From Pseudoxanthomonas sp. Root630 (GTDB taxonomy: Bacteria; Pseudomonadota; Gammaproteobacteria; Xanthomonadales; Xanthomonadaceae): 64,000 bases of DNA. The stretch is taken from the NCBI RefSeq assembly GCF_001427585.1, contig NZ_LMGY01000015.1, positions 405,526-469,525 on the forward strand, given 5' to 3'. The notes beneath the pieces are model-generated. The model was not told where the DNA came from. It searched no databases and saw only the letters and a program-made list of their open reading frames with translations. Made by a program: the position numbers and the translations under genes. Below, piece by piece: positions 19,840 through 30,729 of this stretch; within the stretch, counting starts at the first letter, position 1; each line of letters starts with the position of its first letter.

Positions 19840-21183
19840 ATGCGGGCGGCAACGTGGTGGAAGGCATGCGGCATCGTGGTCTGCCTGGCGTTCGCGCCGC
19901 TCGCGCAGGCGCAGCGCGTGGCGATGGTGGGCGGTACGCTGGTCGACGGCACGCTCAGTGATCCGATCCGCGACAGCGTCATCCTGATCGAGGGCCAGCG
20001 CATCGTCGCCGTCGGCACGGTGAAGACGCTGCCGGTGCCGGCGGATGCGACGGTCATCTCCACCGAAGGCATGACGGTGTTGCCCGGCCTGTGGGACATG
20101 CACGTGCACCTGATGATCAACGGGCACGCCGACTACGATCATTGGGACAAGACCTATCCCGCGCAGTTCCGCGACGTGATCATGCCGTCGTCGGCCAAGC
20201 AGCTGCTGCTGGCCGGCGTCACCGGCGCGCGCGACCTGGGCGGCCCGCTGGAAGACAGCATCGCGGTGCGCGATGCGATCAACCGCGGCCGCATCCCCGG
20301 CCCCACGCTGTTCGTGTCGGGGCCCTTCATCCAGAAGAAGCCCTACCCCGGCACCGAGCAGTTCCGCTGGGGCGTGGATTCGCCCGCCGATGCGCGCGCC
20401 AAGATCCGTCGCATCGCGCAGGCCGGCGTGGACGTGGTGAAGCTGATCGACCAGGACGGCATGAGCGATGCCGAACTCGCCGCCATCGTCGATGAAGCCC
20501 ACAAGCATGGACTTCCCGTCGTTGCGCATGCGCACCGGCCGGAGGAGATCCGCCGTGGCCTGAAGTTCGGCGTGGACTGCTTCGAACACACCGGCCTGGC
20601 GGCCTCGCCGGAATATCCGCCGGACGTCATCGCCGCGCTGCGCGAGCGCACCGGCAACATGGCCTCCGGTCCGCTGTTCTGGACGCCGACCATCGAGGGG
20701 CTCTACAACTTTCCCCACACGGTGAAGAACCACGAGTTCATCGACGGCACCGACTGGCACGTCGGCCTGACGCCCGCGATCATCGACGACATCAAGCAGT
20801 CGCTCGAACATCCCGAGCGCATCAGCTACTTCCAGCAGACGCCGCAGCGATGGCCGACCCTGCAGCGCAAGTTCCAGCAGCTGCGCGAGAGCGGGGCGAT
20901 GCTGCTGATTGGCACCGATTCCGGCATCCCGATGAAGTTCCACAGCGGCAGCACCTGGAACGAGCTCGACGTGTGGGTCAACAAGCTCGGCGTGCCCGCC
21001 ATCGACGCCATCCGCGCCGCCACCTACTGGCCGGCGGTCGCGATGAAGGCCGACAAGGACTACGGCACCGTCACCGAGGGCAAGTACGCCGACATCATCG
21101 CGGTGAAGGGCGACGTGCTGAAACAGGTCGCCCTGCTGCAACGCGTCGATATCGTGGTCAAGCACGGCCAGCGGGTGAAGTGA
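19840..21183 (+). CDS. Secreted metal-dependent amidohydrolase
   Basis: A 447-residue exported enzyme with a signal peptide ending at LAQAQR. An amidohydrolase-superfamily barrel follows, with the metal ligands HVHL in PGLWDMHVHL, a candidate bridging Lys in VVKLID, His in VVAHAH, His in CFEHTG and Asp in IGTDSGI. The Lys-bridged dinuclear site resembles imidazolonepropionase- and prolidase-like members. The small Xaa-Pro or N-acyl substrates known for relatives are only a guess here. It follows gshA by 44 bases but is probably functionally unrelated. Confidence 0.85.
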   Translation: MRAATWWKACGIVVCLAFAPLAQAQRVAMVGGTLVDGTLSDPIRDSVILIEGQRIVAVGTVKTLPVPADATVISTEGMTVLPGLWDMHVHLMINGHADYDHWDKTYPAQFRDVIMPSSAKQLLLAGVTGARDLGGPLEDSIAVRDAINRGRIPGPTLFVSGPFIQKKPYPGTEQFRWGVDSPADARAKIRRIAQAGVDVVKLIDQDGMSDAELAAIVDEAHKHGLPVVAHAHRPEEIRRGLKFGVDCFEHTGLAASPEYPPDVIAALRERTGNMASGPLFWTPTIEGLYNFPHTVKNHEFIDGTDWHVGLTPAIIDDIKQSLEHPERISYFQQTPQRWPTLQRKFQQLRESGAMLLIGTDSGIPMKFHSGSTWNELDVWVNKLGVPAIDAIRAATYWPAVAMKADKDYGTVTEGKYADIIAVKGDVLKQVALLQRVDIVVKHGQRVK

Positions 21184-21223
21184 TCGTGCGGCGCTTCCTG
21201 CGCCGCACGAACCGGATGCCTGC

Positions 21224-22891
21224 TCAGTAGCGCGCCGCGGTCAGCGGCGCGTCCGCCCACTGCCATGCCGCCGCCTGCCGCTGCGAGGTCTCGCGTGCGG
21301 CATCGGCCAGCCCGAGCTTTTCCTGCGCCTGGGCCAGGCCGAACAGCGACCAGCCGTTGTGCGGATAGGTCTTCAGGTCCTGGTTGAACGCGTCCGCCGC
21401 ACCCTTCGCATCGCCCGCGTCCAGCAGTGCGGCGCCCAGGTAGGGGCGCACCGGGAGCGGCCAATCCGCCGGCTCGTTGTAGGCCAGCGCATCCTCGGCG
21501 GTGGCGGCTTCGCGGAGCGCGGCGATGGCGCCGTCGTCTTTGCCCTGTGCGCGCAACAGCTCCCCGCGCAGCAGGGCATCGGCCACGCGCAGCACCGTCG
21601 CAGCGTTGTTGATGTCGAAGAAGCTCACCTGCGCCATCGCCGGATCCGCCGCGATCGCGCGCAGCGCATCGGATTCCCGCTGCGCCTCGGCCAGCGCGCC
21701 CTTGCGCGCGTGGGCCATGCCGCGGGCGAAGTGGCGTATCGCGGTCGGGTACGGCATCGTCGGTGGCGCGCGGGTGTCGGCCAGGATGGCGTCCCAATCG
21801 CCGAAGCGCACCTGCGTGAGCCAGGGTGCGACCACGAACTGCTGCATGAACTGCATCGGCGCCTCGCCCATCGCGGCATGGTCCGCGCGCTGTGCCGTCT
21901 GCGTCGCCGCCTGCAGCGCCAGCGTGCGCGAGCCGGTCAGGCTTGTCGTCATCGTGGCGAAGTGCCAGTTATGCGGCACGTAACCCAGCGGATACACCCC
22001 GTTGCTGCCACGGCACACCGCCAGGAAATCCTTGTCCGCGGTGGTGGCGGCGAAGTTGGTCAGCGTCGCGTCGTGATAGCGCCCGACGCGGATGTAGGTA
22101 TGCGCGGGCATGTGCACCAGATGGCCCGAGCCCGGCGCCAGCGCCGCCAGCGCATCGGCATAGGGCAACGCGCGCTCGGGCGTCGGCGAGGCTTCGGTGG
22201 CGTGGATGTAGTAGTGCATCGCGCCGATGTGGCGGGGATTGCGCGCCAGCACGCGCTCCAGTTCGCCGATCAGGCGCGGCGTGTACTCCGCGGGCGTGCC
22301 GTCCGCGTTCCAGTACGCCCAGGGCGACAGGTCCATCAGCGCTTCGGCATAAAGCGTCGCGGCATCGTCGTCTTCGGGGAATTGCTTCACCACCTGCGCC
22401 AGCGCATCGGCATAGGCGCGGTCGAGCGCCGACCGGTCCTCCGGCGCCGGGTCGGCATAGCGGGTCTGCAGCGCCAGGATCAACGCGCGGTCGGCTGGAT
22501 GCGCGGACGTCGCCAGGTCCGCGGCGCGCGCAGCGAGAGCGGTGGCATCCTTCGCCAGCGCGGGATCCATCGGCAGGTTGATGTTCGGCCCGAGCACCAG
22601 CGCCTGGCCCCAGACGCACATCGCGCATTGCGGATCCAGGCGCGCGGCTTCGGCGAACGCACGTCCGGCCGCTTCGTGGTTGAAACCGTAAGCCATCCGC
22701 AGGCCCTGGTCGAAATAGCGTTGCGCCAGGGGGGTGCGCGTGCCGACATCGCGGTGCAGGTCGCCGAAGCGATCGAACAGCGGCAGCGCGTCCGTTCCGG
22801 TCGGTGCCGCGGGGTCGGCGGTCGTCTTCGGCGCGGGGTCGCAGCCTGCCAGCGCGACGGCCAGCAGCAGGAGCAGGGATCGATGGATCAT
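21224..22891 (-). CDS. TPR-repeat lipoprotein
   Basis: A 555-residue protein with a lipobox (ALAGC, Cys16) after a hydrophobic signal. The rest is helical and rich in Ala, Leu and Asp, with repeated units resembling tetratricopeptide repeats, such as YGFNHEAAGRAFAEAARLDP near residue 70. There are several cysteine- and histidine-containing motifs, including AMCVWG, YYIHATE and HMPAHTY. No catalytic domain is recognised. It may be a periplasmic scaffold. It ends 40 bases from the convergent amidohydrolase gene and diverges from frmR. Confidence 0.75.
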   Translation of the reverse strand: MIHRSLLLLLAVALAGCDPAPKTTADPAAPTGTDALPLFDRFGDLHRDVGTRTPLAQRYFDQGLRMAYGFNHEAAGRAFAEAARLDPQCAMCVWGQALVLGPNINLPMDPALAKDATALAARAADLATSAHPADRALILALQTRYADPAPEDRSALDRAYADALAQVVKQFPEDDDAATLYAEALMDLSPWAYWNADGTPAEYTPRLIGELERVLARNPRHIGAMHYYIHATEASPTPERALPYADALAALAPGSGHLVHMPAHTYIRVGRYHDATLTNFAATTADKDFLAVCRGSNGVYPLGYVPHNWHFATMTTSLTGSRTLALQAATQTAQRADHAAMGEAPMQFMQQFVVAPWLTQVRFGDWDAILADTRAPPTMPYPTAIRHFARGMAHARKGALAEAQRESDALRAIAADPAMAQVSFFDINNAATVLRVADALLRGELLRAQGKDDGAIAALREAATAEDALAYNEPADWPLPVRPYLGAALLDAGDAKGAADAFNQDLKTYPHNGWSLFGLAQAQEKLGLADAARETSQRQAAAWQWADAPLTAARY

Positions 22892-23024
22892 CGTGGCCTC
22901 CTCTCGGTCGGGTGTATCCGGGAACAACGCGGGACAGGCCCGGCAAGCGGACAGACTGGCGCGATGCCGAGCAGGTGTCATGGGGTCTTTTGGTCCCTGC
23001 CGATAGGCGGTCGGCGCCGCGGGT

Positions 23025-23044
23025 GTATACTCCCCCCCACTATC
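23025..23044. promoter_or_regulatory. Probable FrmR operator
   Basis: A 20-base element GTATAC-T-C7-ACTATC lies 18 bases before the frmR start. AT-rich half sites flanking a C/G tract are the hallmark of operators bound by the CsoR/RcnR/FrmR family. Position and form suggest autorepression of frmRAB by FrmR, relieved by formaldehyde. Confidence 0.6.
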
Positions 23045-23062
23045 GTGACCCCGGTCGCCGAC

Positions 23063-24475
<1,413 letters not shown>

Positions 24476-24476
<1 letters not shown>

Positions 24477-25306
24477 TGGAGCGCCTCGAACACCGTGCCT
24501 GCTTCGGCGGTTGGCAGGACGTCTACCGTCATCGTTCCGAGGTGCTCGGCTGCGACATGACGGTCGGCGTGTACCTTCCGCCACAGGCCGAGCAGGGTCC
24601 GTGCCCGGTGCTGTACTGGCTCAGCGGCCTGACCTGCACCGAGCAGAACTTCATCACCAAGGCCGGTGCGCAACGCTACGCCGCCGAGCACGGGATCATC
24701 CTCGTCGCACCGGATACCAGTCCGCGCGGCGAGGACGTGGCCGACGCCGACGGTTACGACCTGGGCAAGGGCGCGGGTTTCTACGTCAACGCGACGCAGG
24801 CACCGTGGGCATCGCACTACCGCATGTACGACTACATCGTCGACGAGTTGCCGGCGTGGGTCGAAGCCGATCCAGTGGCCAGCGGCCGGCGCGCCATCAG
24901 CGGACATTCGATGGGTGGCCATGGTGCGTTGACCATCGCGCTGAAGAACCCCGGACGCTACCGCAGCGTGTCGGCGTTCTCGCCGATCGTCGCGCCCTCG
25001 CAGGTGCCTTGGGGGCAGAAGGCATTCGCCGCCTACCTCGGCGACGATCGCGAGGCCTGGAAGGCCTACGACACGGTCGAGCTGGTCGGGCAGGCGCGGG
25101 AGAAGCTGCCGTTGCTCGTCGACCAGGGCGACGCGGATGAATTCCTGCAGGGCCAGTTGAAGCCCGAATTGTTGCAGGCCGCCGCCGCCAAGGCCGGTCA
25201 TCCGCTGACACTGCGCCTGCAACCCGGCTACGACCACAGCTACTACTTCATTGCCAGTTTCATCGGCGAGCACATCGCGCACCATGCGGCGGCATTGAAA
25301 ACGTAG
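24476..25306 (+). CDS. frmB: S-formylglutathione hydrolase
   Basis: A 276-residue alpha/beta hydrolase of the esterase D family, which releases formate and glutathione from S-formylglutathione. The oxyanion region [11 protein letters not shown] and the nucleophile elbow GHSMGGHG (Ser145) are canonical, as are DQGDADEF and GYDHSYYF near the C-terminus that supply Asp and His. Its start overlaps the frmA stop by one base, so it is translationally coupled. Confidence 0.95.
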
Positions 25307-25367
25307 GGCGGGCTCGAGCCCGCCGAGGGATCCATCCGGTAGCACGAGGGTGGGCCAAGGCCCACCC
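25307..25367. repeat. Double-hairpin intergenic palindrome
   Basis: Two perfect GC-rich hairpins stand between convergent genes: GGCGGGCT-CG-AGCCCGCC at 25307-25324 and a 20-base palindrome at 25348-25367 with core GGTGGGCC-AA-GGCCCACC. The pair is bordered by GTAGGG and CCCTAC, so the whole unit is an inverted repeat. Similar GTAGGGTGGGC elements are common between xanthomonad genes. It may act as a bidirectional terminator. Confidence 0.7.
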
Positions 25368-26056
25368 TACGCAGGACCTGCGAGTTCGTAGTCGGTGAAA
25401 GCGAAGCGCCCGTCGCGCAGTTCCGTGTTTCCCTTCGCGAGCATGAGTGGCGCATCGAACATCGGCCCTGCCGATACGCAGGTGTGGAATTCGCCGTTCT
25501 CGCCACAGGGATCCACCTGGCCCGGCAGCGCGGCGAGCAACGCCCGATCGAAGTCGCGGCCCGCAAATCCGGCATCCAGTTGCTGGGTATCGACGCAGCA
25601 CAGCTGGGCGCGCAGTCCTCCATCGATCATCTCCCGCGCCAGCGATGCCGTGTCGCGGCCGAACAGCGGGGTGACGACGTCCCAGCCCGCGCGCGCCAGG
25701 TTCGCTACGCGGTAGGCCCGGATGTCTTCGAGGAACAGGTCGCCGAACGCCATCGTGCGCAGCCCCGGCCAACGTGCCGTCGCCTCGCCCAGGGCCTCCG
25801 CCATGGCGCGTTCGTAGTCGGTGTTCGAGCACTGCGCGGGGATCATCGCTTCCAGCAGCGGCAGGTCGGTCGCGCGTGCCTGCGCATGCAGCACGCGGCG
25901 GTGGATGCCCTGCATCGAGACGCGGTCGTGCTCGCGCGTGACCGTCGTCAGCAAGGCGACGACATCGACATCATCGCGTTGCCGCAGGACGTGCAGCGTC
26001 CAGGCCGCATCCTTGCCGCCGCTCCAGGCCAGCAGGACGGGCGTACGGTGGCTCAA
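25367..26056 (-). CDS. Dph6-like adenine nucleotide alpha-hydrolase (ATP-binding amidoligase family)
   Basis: A 229-residue protein with the PP-loop ATP motif SGGKDA at the N-terminus and the family signature DPCGENGEFHT near residue 181. Both are found in Dph6/MJ0570-type proteins, which in eukaryotes and archaea amidate diphthine. Bacteria lack diphthamide, so the bacterial role is unknown. The start appears to be TTG at 26056, overlapping the preceding stop as TTGA, which indicates coupling to the small upstream gene. Confidence 0.78.
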   Translation of the reverse strand: MSHRTPVLLAWSGGKDAAWTLHVLRQRDDVDVVALLTTVTREHDRVSMQGIHRRVLHAQARATDLPLLEAMIPAQCSNTDYERAMAEALGEATARWPGLRTMAFGDLFLEDIRAYRVANLARAGWDVVTPLFGRDTASLAREMIDGGLRAQLCCVDTQQLDAGFAGRDFDRALLAALPGQVDPCGENGEFHTCVSAGPMFDAPLMLAKGNTELRDGRFAFTDYELAGPA

Positions 26057-26397
26057 GCCGCGGCGACGTCGCGCAGTTCCCAGGCGCCACCGGCGAGCAA
26101 GCGCAGGCGATGCTTCAGGACATGGCCGGGAATGGAGGAGCGGGCGACCAGCAGGATGCTGAGGTCGTCCTGCTGGCCCGCGACCGAGGCATCCGGATCC
26201 ACGACGCCGAGGCCGGGATCGACTTCATCGGGATCGTCCTGGCGCGCGCGCCAGCGCTCGAACAGGCCGTTGGTGCGCAACGCGTGCTGCAGTTGCTCGG
26301 CGAATGCTTCCGCGCCGTGCGCATCGAAGCTGAAAGCCGGATCGCCGCCGCGTGCGCGGGCGGGATCGGGCAGACTGATGTAGTAACGGACCGCCAT
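26053..26397 (-). CDS. Hypothetical protein
   Basis: A 114-residue protein starting MAVRYYISLPDP. I do not recognise a family. It is acidic and has no membrane segment or signal peptide. The centre has an Asp-rich stretch (RQDDPDEVDPGLG) and a hydrophobic strand LSILLVARS. It overlaps the TTG start of the Dph6-like gene by 4 bases, so the two are probably made together. An upstream in-frame ATG at 26424 is possible but less likely because AVRYYISLP looks like the natural first beta-strand. Confidence 0.6.
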   Translation of the reverse strand: MAVRYYISLPDPARARGGDPAFSFDAHGAEAFAEQLQHALRTNGLFERWRARQDDPDEVDPGLGVVDPDASVAGQQDDLSILLVARSSIPGHVLKHRLRLLAGGAWELRDVAAA

Positions 26398-26452
26398 GGC
26401 GCCCCCGGTTCGAGCCAGGGGCATAGCGTAGCCCTGACGCGTTAGGCCGTCG

Positions 26453-27400
26453 TTATGTCGCCTTGAACGGCGCGGGCGGGGCGGCGAAGGCGACGACGAC
26501 GGCGCCCTTGCCCACGTTGACCATGCCGGTGAGGCTCATGACGCTCTCGAACACCTCGACCTTGTTGTTCTCGCAGATGTCCCGCAGGCGCTGGTAGCCC
26601 GGCAGCGCGCGCAGCTCCGACAGTTCGCCGCCGTAGCTCAGGCACACGGTGGGCGTCATCAGGCCGGCCATGACGCGGTTGCCGGTGAACTTGAACATCT
26701 GTTCGGTCGCGTTCTCGAAGCCCTTGATCTTCGCGACCGGCTCCGTGTTGCCGGCGTGGCCGTACAGCACCGGCTTGATGTCCAGCGCGCTGCCCAGTGC
26801 CGCGCTGAGCAAGCCGACGCTGCGGTCGCCCTTGGTGCGCGCGCGATTGCGCAGGTAGTACAGGTCGCGCGGGATCATGTAGCCGTGCGTGTTCTGCGCC
26901 AGTTCCTCCAGGCGCACGCGGATCTGCTGCACATTGGCGCCGGCGTCGCGCATGCGCACCGCCTCCACTGCGGTGATGCCTTGCGCCGCGAACAGGTTCT
27001 GCGTGTCGATCACCCGCAGCGCGAACGGCGAGTTGTGGCCCGCCGCCTGCCGCACCGGCTTGTAGTCGTTGAGGATGGCGAAGCTGGCCTGCATCGCGTT
27101 GTCGTGGATCGGCGAACGCGTCTTGGTGATCGTCATGCAGAACACGTGGTCGTAGTCGATCACCAGCTGGCCTAGGAACAGGTCCCGGATCTGGTTGACC
27201 GTGAACGGCGTGGTCTCGGCCTCGTGGCCGCGTTCGGCGACGTGCGCGTGCAGGAAGCTCAGCGTCGCCTGTTCGTCGCGATGATCCGCGAGTACGGCTT
27301 CGCCGATCCGCACCGTGATCGGCAGGATGACGATGTTGTGTTGCTGCAGGTACTCCAGCGGCAGGTCGCACGCTGAGTCCACGACAATCCCTATGCGCAT
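26453..27400 (-). CDS. DegV-family (EDD fold) protein
   Basis: A 315-residue protein starting MRIGIVVDSACDLP, the diagnostic DegV N-terminus. Later segments FCMTITKTRSP and VIDTQNLFAAQG fit the fatty-acid-binding fold, where a Ser/Thr motif contacts the carboxylate. DegV/FakB proteins present fatty acids to a kinase in Gram-positive bacteria; the role in xanthomonads is not known. It diverges from a GGDEF gene across a 260-base region with two CRP/Clp-type sites. The longer in-frame extension upstream is rejected because it overlaps those sites. Confidence 0.82.
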   Translation of the reverse strand: MRIGIVVDSACDLPLEYLQQHNIVILPITVRIGEAVLADHRDEQATLSFLHAHVAERGHEAETTPFTVNQIRDLFLGQLVIDYDHVFCMTITKTRSPIHDNAMQASFAILNDYKPVRQAAGHNSPFALRVIDTQNLFAAQGITAVEAVRMRDAGANVQQIRVRLEELAQNTHGYMIPRDLYYLRNRARTKGDRSVGLLSAALGSALDIKPVLYGHAGNTEPVAKIKGFENATEQMFKFTGNRVMAGLMTPTVCLSYGGELSELRALPGYQRLRDICENNKVEVFESVMSLTGMVNVGKGAVVVAFAAPPAPFKAT

Positions 27401-27486
27401 TTTGCCCCTCCCGGCATCCGTCGCATCTCCCTCGGCCGCCACGCTAGCGGACATCCGCGAGGCCGTCGCCGCGTAAACGCGTGAAC

Positions 27487-27502
27487 TGTGAAGGCAATCA
27501 CC
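27487..27502. promoter_or_regulatory. CRP/Clp-type binding site 1
   Basis: TGTGA-AGGCAA-TCACC, nine of ten consensus bases of the TGTGA-N6-TCACA operator. It lies about 87 bases from the degV-like start codon and 89 bases from the stronger second site. Confidence 0.45.
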
Positions 27503-27571
27503 TTTCCACGACGCGCGCCACAGTCGGAACGCGTCGCAAGTCCCGCCGCAGATGCTCATCGAATCGCGAAA

Positions 27572-27595
27572 TTAATGTGACCATCGTCACATTAA
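27572..27595. promoter_or_regulatory. CRP/Clp-type binding site 2, perfect consensus
   Basis: The core TGTGA-CCATCG-TCACA at 27576-27591 is a perfect match to the CRP consensus and is extended on both sides by TTAA, giving symmetric 9-base arms. In xanthomonads this operator is bound by Clp, a CRP homologue whose DNA binding is blocked by c-di-GMP. It is 66 bases before the start of a GGDEF diguanylate cyclase gene. Confidence 0.75.
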
Positions 27596-27660
27596 CATCG
27601 CAGCCGGGCTTGCCCGGGGCGCGGTCGGGTCCGACACTCCGCCGGAAAGCAAGGGGCAAC

Positions 27661-29343
27661 ATGAAACAGGGGTGGCGGTCATTCCTACTGCTTCTGGCCC
27701 TGCTGCCCGCATCCGCCGCGTTAGGGGAAAACATCGCGCGGATCGACCGGATCCAGCCATTGGCGCTGGAACAGCAGGCCGGACAGCGTGCCGGGCTCTT
27801 CTCGGAACGTCGCTTCGAAGGCGACGACGATGGCGTGCGCGTGATCGGCAACGGCCAGTGGCGCGTGCAACCGCAGCCCGGCGTGGCGGAGCCGCTGCTG
27901 GTGGTCTATCACCCCTACACCGCGCGCGTGACCGTGCTGGATACGCCCGCCGGCACGCCGCGTGTCCAGGACATGTTCCGCGCCGACCTCGATCCCCAGT
28001 ACACGCGCCGCGCGCTGGTGTTCCCGCTGGCCGGCGATGGACCTGTCTACGTCCGCGTGGAAGGCGCCCGCTACCCCCTGCACGTCGCGGTCGAGTCGCG
28101 GCCGCGGTATGCCGCCGCCGACCTGCGCCACCTGCGCCTGGTGATGCCTGCGATCGGCGCGGTGCTCGGCGTTTCCCTGGCGGTGCTGCTGTTCTGGGCG
28201 ATGCTGCGCGAACGCGTCTATCTGCTGTACGCGGGGGCGATGCTGTTCCAGTTGATCTACGCGCTCTGCTCGTACGGCGAGGCCTATGCCTGGCCGGGCC
28301 TGGATGCGCTGGCCCGCTTCGGTGCGCAAGGCATCTGGGCCTCCGGCACGCTGGCGACGATCCTGCTGGTCTACCTGTGGCTGGACTACGCCAGTCTGCG
28401 GCGCGTGGCGCCGCGGCTGAGCCTGTTGATGCGGTTCGTCGGCGTCTACGGCTGCGCCGCCACGCTGGTGCTGCTGGTGCTGCCGTGGCCGGCCGACAAG
28501 GCCTGGTTCCCGGACGTGGCGAATGCGGTGTTCCTGCTGACCAACGCCGTCGCACTGGTCACCCTGGTGGTGGCATGGGTGCGCGGCCAGAAACACGCGG
28601 CCTATGTGCTGATCGCCTGGGTGCCGTTGCTGGTGTTCACCATGTGGCGCGCCCTGCGTTTCAGCGGTGGCGAACGCGCGGAGCCGTGGCTCGAATACGG
28701 ATTGCCCTGGGTGCTCGCCTTCACTGCCGTGGTACTGGCGCTGGGCCTGGCCGACCGCATGCTGACGTTCCGCCGCGAACGCGACAGCGCCAAGCAGCAC
28801 GCCGAGCGCGACGGGTTGACCGGCGTGCTCAATCGCGGCGGCATCGAGCACCGGCTCGACTGGGCCTTGATCGAGCGCGAACGCGAGCGCATTCCCGCCT
28901 CGCTGTTGTTCATCGATCTCGATCACTTCAAGCAGGTCAACGACCGCCACGGCCACGCGCTTGGCGATGCCTGCCTGCGCGCGGTGACGCGCGCGGTGAG
29001 CGAGCAGTTCCAGTACGGCGATCAGCTCGGCCGGTTGGGGGGCGAGGAATTCGTGCTGGTGCTTTCCGGCGTCGAACTGCCGGCGGCCGTGCGCATCGCC
29101 GAGCAGGTGGCCGCCCGCATCCGCCGCGACTGTGCGCGGGTGGACGGCGTGGAGGTCGGTCTCACCGCCAGCATCGGCGCCGCGCAGGCGCGTGACGGGG
29201 ACTCGGTGGCATTGCTCATAGCGCGTGCCGACCAGGCCATGTACGTGGCCAAGCGCGCTGGCGGCGATCGGGTGGTGGCGGAAGACGCGCCGTGCCGCGA
29301 TGCCGAAAAAGAAGAGGCGCCCGAAGGCGCCTCCGTGGACTGA
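27661..29343 (+). CDS. 7TM-DISM diguanylate cyclase
   Basis: A 560-residue protein with a signal peptide ending near ALGENI. A periplasmic beta-rich domain (about residues 25-155) resembles 7TMR-DISMED2. Seven hydrophobic helices follow (about 160-375), then a GGDEF domain with DGLTGVLNR, DLDHFKQVND and the active-site variant GGEEF at 460-464. No RxxD inhibitory site is visible at the usual distance before GGEEF, so product inhibition may be weak. It should make c-di-GMP in response to a periplasmic ligand. Two CRP/Clp-type sites lie in its promoter region. Confidence 0.9.
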   Translation: MKQGWRSFLLLLALLPASAALGENIARIDRIQPLALEQQAGQRAGLFSERRFEGDDDGVRVIGNGQWRVQPQPGVAEPLLVVYHPYTARVTVLDTPAGTPRVQDMFRADLDPQYTRRALVFPLAGDGPVYVRVEGARYPLHVAVESRPRYAAADLRHLRLVMPAIGAVLGVSLAVLLFWAMLRERVYLLYAGAMLFQLIYALCSYGEAYAWPGLDALARFGAQGIWASGTLATILLVYLWLDYASLRRVAPRLSLLMRFVGVYGCAATLVLLVLPWPADKAWFPDVANAVFLLTNAVALVTLVVAWVRGQKHAAYVLIAWVPLLVFTMWRALRFSGGERAEPWLEYGLPWVLAFTAVVLALGLADRMLTFRRERDSAKQHAERDGLTGVLNRGGIEHRLDWALIERERERIPASLLFIDLDHFKQVNDRHGHALGDACLRAVTRAVSEQFQYGDQLGRLGGEEFVLVLSGVELPAAVRIAEQVAARIRRDCARVDGVEVGLTASIGAAQARDGDSVALLIARADQAMYVAKRAGGDRVVAEDAPCRDAEKEEAPEGASVD

Positions 29344-29356
29344 ACCCCGCCCGCGC

Positions 29357-30729
29357 TTACTTCGAGTACGCGCGCGGCAGCGGTCCTGCCTGTTGCAGAT
29401 AGCGGTCGCGCAGTTCGGTCTGGCGCGAACGCATCGGTATCGCACGGCCACCCAGCCAGACCTGCTGCGCGGTGTTCGCCACGTCCAGCGGATCGCCGCT
29501 CCACAGCACCAGGTCGGCGAGCTTGCCGGGTGCGATGGTGCCGACGCGGTCGCCGACGCCGAAGGTCTCCGCCGGCACGCGGGTCAGGCCGGCCAGTCCT
29601 TCTTCCCACGGCAGGCCGTTGGCGACCGCGTTGCCGGCCAACTGGCGGATCTTGCGCGCGTTGTGCGAGGCGTCGCCGGCCTGCGAGAAACTGACGCTGA
29701 CCCCCGCCGCATCCAGCCGCGCGGCGTTCTCGAGCGTGGCGCCGATCTGGTCGAAGTCCGAGGGCAGGTCGGCCAGTGCATCGACGAACACCGGGACCTT
29801 CGCCTGCGCCAGTTGCGGTGCGAGCTTCCAGGCCTCCGCGCCGCCGGCGATGGCGATGCGCACGTTCTCGCGTTGCGCCCAGCGCAGCAGTTGGCGGATG
29901 TCGGCGGCGCGGTTCACCGCCACCACGATGCGCCCGTTGCCCGCCAGGTAACGCGCCAGCGTGGCGCGACCCGCAGGCGTCAGCAGCGCATGCGGTGAAT
30001 CCACCGACACGCGGCCGCGCGCTTCGGCCACCATCTGGTCCAGCAGCATCCAGTGCGCGGCGCGCGACTTGCCCGCCAGTTCCGCCGTGCCGCTGCCCAG
30101 CCGCACGAACAACGCACGCGGGCCGACCGGGTCGGCGCTGCCGTCCAGCCGCACCACGCCACCCTGGCCCGCGATGAAGGAGCCGCCCGTCGACGCCGCC
30201 AGCAGGGTGAAGCCGATGCCTTCCACGCGCACCACCGGGATCACGATCGAGGCCGGGTTGTAGGCCAGCGTCACGTCGAATTCCGGCCGCATCGGCTGGT
30301 CTTCGAGCGTGACCGCGGCATCCACCGTCGAGGATTCGCCCGAGACTTCCTCGATACCGATCTCGGTGATGCCGCCGAAGAACGCCGGCGTCAGCGGACG
30401 GCCTTCGGCTTCGATCACGGTCGCGGCGGCCGGTGCGGCGAGACCGCTGCCGACCGCCTGCACCACGCCGTTGCGCACCAGCACATCGGCGTTCTTCAAC
30501 GTGCCCTGCGCGCCGGCGGTGTGCACGGTGGCATTGCGGATCAGTACGTCCTGGGCAAGGGCGGCGAATGAGGTGGATGCCAGTGTCGCGGCCATCACCA
30601 GCGACTTCACCGTCATCCCGGCGAACGCCGGGACCCAGTGCCGCTTGCTGGCGGTACACGTCATCCCATCGAACGTCGCTGGGTCCCGGCGTTCGCCGGG
30701 ATGACGACGGAAAGCACCACGGGCGCGGC

